Origin: Leucobacter salsicius M1-8
GTDB taxonomy: Bacteria > Actinomycetota > Actinomycetes > Actinomycetales > Microbacteriaceae
Direction of reading: 5' to 3'
DNA: 62,876 bases
Assembly: GCF_000350525.1 (NCBI RefSeq)
Contig: NZ_AOCN01000003.1
Span: 1 to 62,876 of the forward strand
A model generated the notes under the pieces. The model made no database searches. It was given only the letters and a program-made list of their open reading frames with translations, and was not told the DNA's origin. A program made the translations under genes and the position numbers. Of this stretch, positions 55,254-62,876 are shown in pieces (within the stretch, counting starts at the first letter, position 1; every line of letters begins with the position of its first letter).

Positions 55254-57181
55254 TTAGCCTACCGGCACTTCCCGCCGAGCAGGGCTCTCGCGCCGCGCAC
55301 CCCGGTGCGCTCGGAGCGCGCGGAGCGCCGACAGAATGGCCACAAAGTCAACAATCTCTTGCAGCAGCGCTCCCACCACCGCCGGCAAATAGCCGGATGC
55401 GGCGACGAGCATCAAACCGACTGAGATGATGATGCCCATCCAGATCGACTGCAGGGCGATCTGCACCGTGCGCCGCGAGACATAGGCCACATCTGCCACT
55501 CGCGCGATGTCGTTCGAGGTGATCACCGCCGCTGCTGACTCGCTCGCGACCGTTGCACCCCTGCCCGCCATCGCAACACCGACGTCGGCGGCCGCCAGCA
55601 CCGGGGCATCATTGATCCCATCGCCGACCATGAGTACGGGTCTCGGCCGCATCGCCTGCACAATCCGCACCTTGGTCTGGGGAGTGGTCTCAGCGTGCAC
55701 CGTCTGAATGTCGACCGCGTGTGCGACAGACTCCGCGGTCGACGTGATATCACCGGTCACCATCGCGATCTCGGCTACGCCTGCTCGGCGAAGACGGGAC
55801 ACCGTGTCTGCAGACTGCTCACGAATCGGGTCGGACAAGATGATCACTCCGGCGAGCTCGTCACCGACCGATACGTAGACGGCCGTCTCCCCAGCTGAGA
55901 GTACGGGTCGATCGATCGCCCCGGTCACCTCTTCGATAAATGAGGGCTTGCCCACTCGCACCGAGGTGCCGTCTGCCAGGGAGGCGAGGACACCGTTTGT
56001 TGCCACCTCGTCGGCCGTCACCACTTCGGGAAGCTCAAGTTGCTGTGTGCGTGCCGATGCCACGATCGGATCGGCGAACACGTGCACGGAGTACTGCTCG
56101 GCGGCGGCCGCGAGCTGCAGCGTCTCGTCTACGGTGCGAGCAGCAGGGTGAATCTCGACGACGTCGGCTTTACCTTCGGTCAAGGTGCCGGTCTTGTCGA
56201 ATGCGACTGCACGGACCCGGGCGAGCACCTCTAACACGCCACCGTCTTTGATGATGACGTTGAGCTTTGCCGCGGAACTCATCCCGCCCATGAACGCGAC
56301 CGGGGTGGCGATGAGCAGCGGGCACGGCGTCGCCACGACGAGCACCTCGGCAAATCGCACCGGGTCCCCGCTGAGAAACCACGCGAAGCCCGCAATCAGC
56401 AATGACACAATGGTGAACGGCACCGCATAACGGTCGGCGAGTCGCACCATCGGTGCCCGGGAGTCCACGGCCTCCTCGACCAACCGTACGATCGAGGCGT
56501 AGTTCGAATCGGCTGCCACCTTCTGCGCGCGCATCGTGAAGCTCGTCGTGCTGTTGACCGTTCCAGAAAGCAGTGGGTCGCCCGCGCGGTAGTTCACCGG
56601 GATCGGTGTTCACCGGTCACGGATGATTCATCAATCGTCGCGTGATCCGATAGGAGCACCCCGTCGACGGGGAGGATCTCTGAGGAGCGCACCAGCAGTT
56701 CGTCGCCGACTTTCACCTCTTCGATCGCGATGCGTTCGACCTCACCTGTTACCGGGTGAATTCGACCCGCGAATGCTGGGGCTCGGTTCAACAGTTGGTC
56801 GAGTTCTCGGCTCGCGCGGCGAGCGGCGAGGTCTTCGAGCGCTTCCCCTCCGGTGAGCATCAACGCGATGATGAGCCCCGCGACATATTCCTGTACGGCG
56901 AGTGTCGCGATCATGGCGATGACCGCAAGAATGTCGAGCCCCCAATGCCCGCGCATCAGATCTTTGAACATGTCGATCGCGGTGATCACGATCACGATAC
57001 CGAGCACCAAGTATGCGGTGACCCCGAGAGCCATCTCTGCGCCGGTCAGCCAGAGCATAACCCCGGTCACCAAACCGACGAGCACGAACATCATTAGCTT
57101 GCGGTTGCGAAGAAATTCCACCGTCGATGACATTGCGTGTGACGCTTCCGAGGTACGTGGGGCGATGGTCTGGGCTGGCAC
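55254..57181 (-). pseudogene. TPC-motif heavy-metal P-type ATPase, frameshifted
   Basis: Together the two frames encode a P1B-like ATPase of about 640 residues. The first part (56594-57181) has the early membrane helices and the actuator domain up to DESSVTGE. The second (55254-56597) continues NYRAGDPLLSGTVNS, the transport motif ATPCPLLIATP, DKTGTLTEG and VMVGDGINDAPVLAAADVG. Near 56608 a two-base repeat (AC) breaks the expected GEPIPVNYR. The TPC motif suggests a substrate other than copper or zinc, possibly nickel or iron. The start is GTG 57181 or ATG 57133. It lies just after the CRP/FNR gene, in one transcription unit. Confidence 0.8.
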
Positions 57182-57191
57182 GGTGCTGTTC

Positions 57192-57920
57192 TCAGTCTCT
57201 CTTCGTGAGGGTTGAGAGTGCGGTGAGCGCGGTCACATCAGTAATCGTGATCCGCCCCTGTTCCTGTTGTGAGATCACCCCGGTGTCGGTGAGTTTGCGA
57301 AGTTGCCGACTGAGGGACTCTGGTGTCGTGGACAGGAGCGAAGCGATGTCCTTCTTTGCGAGCGGCAGCGTCACGTCGATGGCTCCTCGCGGCCCTGGCG
57401 TCGCAGGGAGCGAGAGCAGGTAATCGGCGAGACGAGAGCTCACGTTTCCCGAGATGACAGAAGCCAGCCGCGCCTCAGTATCATCCAAGCGCTGACTCAC
57501 TCCTTGCAGCATGCGCAGCCCGATGCTCGGATGCTTCTCGACGAGACGCCCGAGATCGGCATGACGGAACACGCACAGTTCGGTATGCACGAGCGCTTCT
57601 GCTGCGTGATCGGGTCTCGTGCCGGTGAGAAACGCGGATTCTCCGATGAAGTCGCCCGGACCGAGGACCCGGATCACCTGCTCGTGCCCAGCCGCACTTG
57701 TGCGAGCGATCTTCACCTGACCGGTGTGCACCACCATCAACTGCGACATATCCGAGCCTGCTGTATACGCCTGCTCGACAGCGTCTAATCGGACGGTACG
57801 TGCAAATCCCGCAACTTCCACTTGCTGCGCATGTGTGAGCCCTTGAAACAGTGGTACACGGGCCACGCAGAGATCATTTGCTGGATCAGCATCCACATCG
57901 GTCGAAACAGCCAACGGCAT
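57192..57920 (-). CDS. CRP/FNR family transcriptional regulator
   Basis: A 242-residue regulator. The cNMP-binding-like domain (about 25-140) has VVHTGQVKI and LGPGDFIGESAFLTGTRP. The C-terminal winged helix holds the recognition segment KKDIASLLSTTPESLSRQLRKLTD. The N-terminus has NDLCVARVPLF, with one cysteine (C18) rather than the cluster of four in oxygen-sensing FNR. It immediately precedes the TPC-motif ATPase gene. An FNR-type palindrome (62444-62457) lies before the other metal operon and is a plausible target. Confidence 0.88.
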   Translation of the reverse strand: MPLAVSTDVDADPANDLCVARVPLFQGLTHAQQVEVAGFARTVRLDAVEQAYTAGSDMSQLMVVHTGQVKIARTSAAGHEQVIRVLGPGDFIGESAFLTGTRPDHAAEALVHTELCVFRHADLGRLVEKHPSIGLRMLQGVSQRLDDTEARLASVISGNVSSRLADYLLSLPATPGPRGAIDVTLPLAKKDIASLLSTTPESLSRQLRKLTDTGVISQQEQGRITITDVTALTALSTLTKRD

Positions 57921-57968
57921 CCTTCCCTTCCCTTCTAGTATGGCGACTCGTGGCACAACACACGCGCT

Positions 57969-58637
57969 TCAGCTGAAGCCAGGGGTGGCGCGTGCAGTGA
58001 TGTACGCGTGTGGCGTCCGCGGGTTCGAGCGCTGCCCGATCACCTCGAACCCGGCGTGGGTGAGGGCTTCGACCATTTTGTTCATCGGCCACCGGTATGC
58101 GGCGGCGATCGGATGGTCGAATGCCTCTAGCCGCGGCCCCGCGAAAAAGGACATCAGCAGCGATCCGCCGTCACCCAGCCGAGTGCGCAGTGTTGCGAGC
58201 GCGTGTAGGAGCTCTTCTGAGCTCATGTGAATGGTCGAATACCAGGCGAGGATCCCGCCCCAGCGGGTCTCGCAACGGGCGAGATCTTCGATGGAATCGT
58301 GATGGAACACAACCGCGGGATGTCTGGCTCGGGCAATCGTGATGAGGCGATCCGATGGCTCGAGCCCTTCCACCGTGTGTCCGAGGCGTGCGAGGTGACC
58401 GGTCCAACGCCCGGTACCCGCGCCGACATCAAGAATGGGGCCATCGACTGCCGCGGCCCACGGCTCGATGACCGCACGGTCAGGGTCATCCGGTGAGATC
58501 TCGGCGCCGAGAATGCCCTCGATATCAACCTCAGGCGACCCGTATGCATCGGCCACCCGGTTTATTGAGGCCACAGGATCAGACGTCCGTGCTGCTGTGA
58601 ATACGGCGTCCGTCGGTGCCTCAGGCCGCTGGGTCAT
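57969..58637 (-). CDS. Class I SAM-dependent methyltransferase
   Basis: A 222-residue Rossmann-fold methyltransferase. SAM motif I is ILDVGAGTGRWTGHLA, the acidic end of strand 2 is VEGLEPSDRL, and WYSTIHMSSEEL marks the substrate face. The substrate is unknown. Its ATG overlaps the stop of the oxidoreductase gene (ATGA), so it is the last gene of the HMA-ATPase-cupin-oxidoreductase-methyltransferase run. Confidence 0.85.
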   Translation of the reverse strand: MTQRPEAPTDAVFTAARTSDPVASINRVADAYGSPEVDIEGILGAEISPDDPDRAVIEPWAAAVDGPILDVGAGTGRWTGHLARLGHTVEGLEPSDRLITIARARHPAVVFHHDSIEDLARCETRWGGILAWYSTIHMSSEELLHALATLRTRLGDGGSLLMSFFAGPRLEAFDHPIAAAYRWPMNKMVEALTHAGFEVIGQRSNPRTPHAYITARATPGFS

Positions 58638-59539
58638 GGTTCGATGATCACTTTGCCGGCAGTGTGCCCGGCCTCCACCATGGCGACGGCTTCCGCAGCC
58701 CGATCGAGACTGTACCGGTCCGTCACCTGCGGGTCGACGAGACCGTACTGGGCGACGCCGGTGACCTTCTCGAGCCCTTCACGCGTGCGCACCACCGCTA
58801 CGCCACCGAGTTGCTGCACGGTGGTCGGGTCTGCGGTACTGATGATGACGCTCGGGTCTTTGGCGACGACCGCGAGATCACGAAGCGCCTGCCCACCGAC
58901 CAGGTCGATGAGCACATCAACACCCTCCGGCGCGATGGCACGCACCCGGTCAGCCGCACCCTCCCCGGAGGCAACGAACGTCGCACCGGTCGACTCCACC
59001 AGTTCCTGCTTCGCTGCACTGGCCACACCGATGACCGTGAACTTGTGCACATTGCCGATCTGCGCCGCCATCAGCCCGACCCCACCTCCGGCGCCAAGAA
59101 TCAGCATCGTCTGACCAGGTTCCAGCTCGATCTGATGCGTCACGTCATACGCAGTCGCCCCTGCGACAGGCAGTGCTGCAGCGTCAGCAAAGGAAAGCTC
59201 TTCGGGCTTCTGGACGGTTTGTGCCGCATCCAACACCGTGTGCTTCGCGAACGTTCCCTGTCCTTTGGCCGCGAGGCCGAGCACCATGTCACCGACAGCG
59301 AAGTTCTCGACCTCTGCGCCTACGGCGGTGACGACACCGGAGGCCTCTCGGCCCATCGGTGCGGGAAGCGGCCAGTGGGAGCCCATCTGCCCCGCACGGA
59401 TCTTCCAGTCAGCAGGGTTCACCCCGGTCGCTTTCACTTCGATCGCGAGCTCTCCAGGCCCAGGCGTCGGAGCGGGGCGTTCAACGAGTTCCTGCGTCTC
59501 GGGGCCGCCATAGGCGGCGAAGACCAGCGCTTTCGACAT
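58634..59539 (-). CDS. NADP-dependent quinone-reductase-like oxidoreductase
   Basis: A 301-residue zinc-free medium-chain reductase. MGREASGVVTAVG, the NADPH site LILGAGGGVGLMAAQIG and VDVLIDLVGGQALRDL are visible. Catalytic zinc ligands are absent. Such enzymes reduce quinones or unsaturated carbonyls. It lies between the cupin and methyltransferase genes, and its stop overlaps the latter's start. Confidence 0.88.
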   Translation of the reverse strand: MSKALVFAAYGGPETQELVERPAPTPGPGELAIEVKATGVNPADWKIRAGQMGSHWPLPAPMGREASGVVTAVGAEVENFAVGDMVLGLAAKGQGTFAKHTVLDAAQTVQKPEELSFADAAALPVAGATAYDVTHQIELEPGQTMLILGAGGGVGLMAAQIGNVHKFTVIGVASAAKQELVESTGATFVASGEGAADRVRAIAPEGVDVLIDLVGGQALRDLAVVAKDPSVIISTADPTTVQQLGGVAVVRTREGLEKVTGVAQYGLVDPQVTDRYSLDRAAEAVAMVEAGHTAGKVIIEP

Positions 59540-59574
59540 TATTGACTTCTCCTCGTTCTCCAGGTGAGTGACAC

Positions 59575-60006
59575 TTACGTGGTTGCCTGTGGCGGAGCGT
59601 CTTCACCCGAAGCCTCTGCCGCATCAGCGAGTTCCTTCGTGGCATACTCCGCGTCAATTGCGTGCTCCGGAGGTGAATAGACGGTGTAGAGCACCAAAGG
59701 CTCATCGCCAGTGTTGCGGAAGTTGTGGCGAGTACCGGCCGGGACAGCGCACAGGTCGCCAGCATCAACGGTGTGCGTCTCGCCGTCAAGGTCGGCCTCT
59801 CCGCTGCCCGACACAAAACTCAGCAACTGGTCGGTGGTGTCATGCACCTCGTCGCCGATCTCCCCGCCCACCGGAATCGTCATCGCAACGAGTTGGGAAT
59901 GCTTTCCCGTCCAGAGCACCTGACGAAAATTCGTGTTTGCTTTCGCGACCTCGTCGATGATGAAGTGCGTCGCCTTCTCGCCGACGCTGAACTGGTTCTC
60001 ACTCAT
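59575..60006 (-). CDS. Cupin domain protein
   Basis: A 143-residue single-domain cupin. Motif 1 reads GGEIGDEVHDTTDQLLSFVSG and motif 2 PAGTRHNFRNTGDEPLVL, giving Glu and His residues for a metal site. The C-terminus is acidic. These stand-alone cupins (YjlB/ChrR-like) have varied roles and no reaction can be assigned. It lies 17 nt downstream of the P-type ATPase. Confidence 0.85.
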   Translation of the reverse strand: MSENQFSVGEKATHFIIDEVAKANTNFRQVLWTGKHSQLVAMTIPVGGEIGDEVHDTTDQLLSFVSGSGEADLDGETHTVDAGDLCAVPAGTRHNFRNTGDEPLVLYTVYSPPEHAIDAEYATKELADAAEASGEDAPPQATT

Positions 60007-60023
60007 GTGTGTGTGGTCCTTTC

Positions 60024-62063
60024 TTAAGATGGAAGTTCGGATGAACTCTGGGCCGTGGCTGGTTCGACCGGGCGGCCTGTTTCATGTGCGGCTCGGGCGC
60101 GTTCACTCCTCGACAACGCAGTGGCTCCTTGGGTGTTGCGCAGCAGGCGCATCGCGTTGAGGATTACGATGAGCACCGATCCCTCGTGCACGAGCATGCC
60201 GATAGCCATCGTGACACCCCCTGCGAAGACCCCGACGAGCAGCACGACAACGGTGATGAGCGCGATCCAGATGTTCTGGCGCATGACGTTCACGGTGCGT
60301 TTGGCGAGGCCGATTGCTTCGGGCAGTTTCAAGAGGTTGTCGCCCATCAGGGCAATGTCTGCCGTCTCCACGGCCACCGCTGAGCCCGCTGCACCCATGG
60401 CAACACCAATGTCGGCGGTCGCGAGGGCCGGGGCGTCGTTCACGCCGTCGCCCACCATCGCGACCGTGTGCCCCTCGCGCTGCAACCGCGCGACAGCGTC
60501 GAGCTTGTCCTCGGGTAGCAACGAAGCATGGATCTCATCGATACCGACCGCCTCACCGATGGCTTCGGCGACAAGGCGCGTATCTCCGGTGAGCATCACC
60601 ACCTTCTGCACCCCGCTAGCGTGCAAGCGCCTGATCATCTCGGGGGCATCCTCGCGGATCGTATCTGCGACACCGATTACGCCAAGCACGCTCTCATCGA
60701 CCGCGACAATCATGGGGGTCTTTCCTGCCGCTGCCAGTTTGTTCGCAGCCACAGCCGCCCTCGCGTCGTTCACGATCCCGTACTGTTCGAGCAGCGGCAC
60801 GTTACCGATGAGTACCCGCTTGCCGTGAGCGTCGGCCACGATCCCCTTGCCCACGACCGGTGTGACCGATCCCGGAAGGCACTCGGGGGCCACTCCTTCT
60901 TCTCGTGCGGTGTCGAGGATCGGGCGGGCAAGTGGGTGCTCGGACCCTGCTTCTGCGGCGGCTGCCCAGCGAAGCACCTCGCGCCGATCCGCTTCAGGAT
61001 TGAGCACAACGATGTCGGTGAGTACCGGGCGGCCCTCGGTGAGAGTCCCCGTCTTATCGACTGCGACGGCCGAGATCTTGGCCGAGGTTTCGAGGTACTC
61101 GCCGCCCTTGATGAGAATCCCGTTGCGGGCCGAGCGGCCGATTCCCGCTACGATCGCCACGGGAATCGAGATGACGAGCGCGCCCGGGCAACCGATCACG
61201 AGCAACGTGAGGCCGAGCACTACGTCACCAGAGGTGAGGCCCGCCGCAAGCGCGAGTACCATCACCGCGGGCGTGTACCACTTCGAGAATCGGTCGATGA
61301 ATGCCTGCGTTTTCGCTTTCGCATCCTGCGCTTCTTCGACACGGTGAATGATGCGCGCGAGCGTCGTGTCGGCTCCGATGCCGGTCGCCATGACCTGTAG
61401 GAATCCGCCCCGCGAGATCGTGCCCGCAAACACGTGATCTGACTTCGTCTTTTCGACCGGGATCGACTCACCCGTGATCGATGCCTCGTCGATCGCTCCG
61501 GTGCCTGACACGACCTGCCCGTCGACGGGAACTTTCGCTCCGTTCTTTACGAGCACGATCTCGCCCATGCGCACCTGATGTGCGGCGATCTCGACCTGCT
61601 CACCGTCGCGCATCACGACTGCAACGTCGGGGGCCACCGCGACCAACTCAGCGAGCGCTGCACGGGTCTTGTTCATCGTGCCGGCTTCGAGTGCGTGACC
61701 GATCGCGAAGAGGAACGTCACGGCGGCAGCTTCCCAGAAGTTGCCGATGAGTGTCGCGCCGATCGCTGCAATCGATACGAGCAGGTCGATACTGATGAAC
61801 TTTACGAGCAGTGCCCGGACGGCCTTCACGACGATTCCGTACCCCGCGACAATTGCTGCGGCGAGCATGAACGCGTTCGCAAGGGTAAACACATGACCAG
61901 AACCGTGGGCGTGTTCGCCAGCGTCGATCCACCATTGCGGACCGACCGTGACGTTCCAGCTGCCGCCGAAGAGCTTTTCGACGCCGAACGACACGAGAAT
62001 GAGGAGGCCCGAGACAACGGGAATGAACCAGTTGCCATACCGCCACTTACGGAACGCGTTCAC
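60024..62063 (-). CDS. Heavy-metal P-type ATPase with CPG transport motif
   Basis: A 679-residue P1B-type ATPase with about eight membrane helices. Actuator motif ITGESIPVEK (196-205), phosphorylation site DKTGTLTEG (D336) and hinge [12 protein letters not shown] are standard. The membrane transport motif is CPG (292-294, VIGCPGALVIS) instead of the usual CPC or SPC. No metal-binding domain is fused; the separate HMA protein encoded 51 nt upstream probably fills that role. A His-rich loop (HAHGSGH, 51-57) faces out between the first helices. The exact metal is not determined. Confidence 0.9.
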   Translation of the reverse strand: MNAFRKWRYGNWFIPVVSGLLILVSFGVEKLFGGSWNVTVGPQWWIDAGEHAHGSGHVFTLANAFMLAAAIVAGYGIVVKAVRALLVKFISIDLLVSIAAIGATLIGNFWEAAAVTFLFAIGHALEAGTMNKTRAALAELVAVAPDVAVVMRDGEQVEIAAHQVRMGEIVLVKNGAKVPVDGQVVSGTGAIDEASITGESIPVEKTKSDHVFAGTISRGGFLQVMATGIGADTTLARIIHRVEEAQDAKAKTQAFIDRFSKWYTPAVMVLALAAGLTSGDVVLGLTLLVIGCPGALVISIPVAIVAGIGRSARNGILIKGGEYLETSAKISAVAVDKTGTLTEGRPVLTDIVVLNPEADRREVLRWAAAAEAGSEHPLARPILDTAREEGVAPECLPGSVTPVVGKGIVADAHGKRVLIGNVPLLEQYGIVNDARAAVAANKLAAAGKTPMIVAVDESVLGVIGVADTIREDAPEMIRRLHASGVQKVVMLTGDTRLVAEAIGEAVGIDEIHASLLPEDKLDAVARLQREGHTVAMVGDGVNDAPALATADIGVAMGAAGSAVAVETADIALMGDNLLKLPEAIGLAKRTVNVMRQNIWIALITVVVLLVGVFAGGVTMAIGMLVHEGSVLIVILNAMRLLRNTQGATALSRSERARAAHETGRPVEPATAQSSSELPS

Positions 62064-62114
62064 GAATGTGCCGCCTTTCGAATTGGTGAACTTAATGCGT
62101 GAGGAGCCGTTTGG

Positions 62115-62351
62115 CTAGAACGCGGAGGCCTTCGACTTATAGCCGGCCTTATCGACAGCAGCAATGAGATCGTCGACGGAACTTCTTGTCTCATCGTGGT
62201 CGATCTCAACGCGACCCGAGGCGAAGTGCACCGTCACGTTCTCGACGCCATCGAGCTTGCCGACCTGCTTCTCGATCTTGGTCACGCACGACGGGCACGA
62301 GAAACCCTCGGCGCGCAGCAGAGTGTGGGTGGTGTCAGTAGCGTTTGCCAT
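62115..62351 (-). CDS. Heavy-metal-associated (HMA) domain protein
   Basis: A 78-residue ferredoxin-like metallochaperone domain. The metal pair is C19 and C22 in GFSCPSCVTKIEK, where copper chaperones have MxCxxC. GVENVTVHFASGRVEID completes the fold. It is the first gene of the operon and probably delivers metal to, or senses metal for, the following ATPase. The missing Met and the following CPG ATPase make copper less certain. Confidence 0.9.
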   Translation of the reverse strand: MANATDTTHTLLRAEGFSCPSCVTKIEKQVGKLDGVENVTVHFASGRVEIDHDETRSSVDDLIAAVDKAGYKSKASAF

Positions 62352-62443
62352 GATGAGTCCTTTCGCTTCACCCCGAAACGGGGATCGACCAGGAGGTTCC
62401 TGGCCTTCACGACCCAGACTATTGTGTTGACAGAGCCTCAGCC

Positions 62444-62457
62444 TTGACCTAGATCAA
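62444..62457 (-). promoter_or_regulatory. FNR/CRP-type palindrome before the HMA-ATPase operon
   Basis: On the minus strand TTGATCTAGGTCAA, a near-perfect match to the FNR consensus TTGAT-N4-ATCAA with dyad symmetry. It is 93 nt before the HMA start. An ACAATAGT stretch about 25 nt downstream could serve as the -10 region. A CRP/FNR family gene lies in the same cluster at 57192-57920. Confidence 0.65.
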
Positions 62458-62529
62458 GTCGTGCTCGGAGCTCCTCTCTGTGGCTCACCAGCTACTTGGG
62501 TGCTGTGAGTCGCTTCTTGGTTGATCTGC

Positions 62530-62734
62530 TGGGCGCCATGAAGGTCTACAAGACCGAACTGATCCGTCAGCAAGGCCCTGGCGGACGGTCGAGCAGGTCG
62601 AGCTTGCGACCCTCGAATACGTGTGGTGGTGGAACCATGAGCGGCTCCACGGGGAACTCGATATGCGTACTCCAATCGAGGTCGAACAGGCGTACTACGC
62701 TGAAACCGAGACGCTTCTGTCACCGACCGGCTGA
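62530..62734 (+). pseudogene. C-terminal fragment of an IS3-family OrfB
   Basis: VYKTELIRQQGP, then in the next frame WRTVEQVELATLEYVWWWNHERLHGELDMRTPIEVEQAYYAE to TGA, is the typical end of an IS3-type DDE transposase. One base is missing near 62578 (GGCCCTGG for GGCCCCTGG). The rest of the gene is absent. It differs from the IS3 copy at 48-51 kb. Confidence 0.75.
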
Positions 62735-62770
62735 CAGGGAAACCGGTCGGAACAAGAACCAGGCCAATTC

Positions 62771-62876
62771 AAACCGCATCGACAGTCCGATGCCCGCCGC
62801 CCCCGGTTCATCGATCCGATGAACGCGATCTCCCAGCGGCCCGATGAAGTCGAGTCACGGGAGGTGCCCGGGCATT
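62771..62876 (+). pseudogene. Partial IS30-family transposase, second copy
   Basis: From AAACCGC at 62771 to the window end the sequence is identical, in opposite orientation, to part of the IS30 transposase at 49373-49478 (RRPRFIDPMNAISQRPDEVESREVPGH). The 5' part of the gene and the left inverted repeat are missing at this junction. The rest lies beyond the window. Confidence 0.8.

Noticed and set aside
62457..62529. Minus-strand frame around 62454-62723 as a gene
   Set aside because: It overlaps IS3 transposase remnants, lacks motifs and starts inside the plus-strand fragment.

Overview
The window is high-GC, densely coded DNA from an actinobacterium. Gene order and protein style (a lysA-hom-thrB-rho-prfA block, a prmC-tsaC-wecA-atpI-atpBEFHAGDC block, DUF222/HNH protein, ArsR-ArsC fusion) suggest Microbacteriaceae, possibly Leucobacter. 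That assignment is inference from gene content; no database was searched. No rRNA, tRNA or CRISPR array was recognised.

Layout. (1) 1-1.3 kb: IS110-family insertion sequence with a structured 5' leader that could be a bridge RNA. (2) 1.9-8.8 kb: ABC-F ATPase, a membrane/lipase fusion, a doubly broken phospholipase-C-like gene, a 55-residue cysteine-motif protein, an intact FrnE-type DsbA oxidoreductase and a decaying copy of it. (3) 8.8-17 kb: housekeeping genes, with a tightly coupled metG-tatD-rsmA-ispE operon, OsmC, gabT, a PP2C phosphatase and yaaA. (4) 17-27.4 kb: the complete F1Fo ATP synthase operon, read right to left behind prmC, tsaC, wecA and an AtpI-like protein. (5) 27.4-33.7 kb: a block (cysK, cysE, HNH protein, MFS transporter, GNAT) lying between prmC and prfA. 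(6) 33.8-41 kb: lysA-hom-thrB-rho-prfA. The rho gene is full length, but its P-loop, catalytic glutamate region and arginine-finger region are all replaced. (7) 41.2-48.3 kb: amino acid permease, zinc alcohol dehydrogenase and PucR regulator, a lipoprotein gene with an in-frame stop, an LmeA-like protein and argS. (8) 48.4-51.7 kb: an IS3-family orfB split by an IS30-family element (perfect 3-bp target duplication), then gene debris. (9) 51.8-62.4 kb: a metal/metalloid resistance island with acr3, an arsR-arsC fusion, arsC, remnants of an ArsR and a P-type ATPase, a CsoR regulator, a frameshifted TPC-motif P-type ATPase, a CRP/FNR regulator and a five-gene operon (HMA protein, P-type ATPase, cupin, quinone-reductase-like enzyme, methyltransferase). 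The operon is preceded by an FNR-type palindrome. (10) 62.5 kb to the end: an IS3-type transposase fragment and the start of a second IS30 copy in opposite orientation.

How it works together. The left and central parts are chromosomal core: energy conversion, aspartate-family amino acid synthesis, translation and release-factor modification, and cell-envelope precursor synthesis. The right end is an acquired island flanked by IS30-related sequence. There arsenate is reduced (ArsC, ArsRC) and arsenite exported (Acr3), and metal ions are handled by P-type ATPases under CsoR and probably CRP/FNR control. The most unusual observation is the Rho-like protein at the normal rho locus, which keeps its RNA-binding domain but appears unable to hydrolyse ATP.
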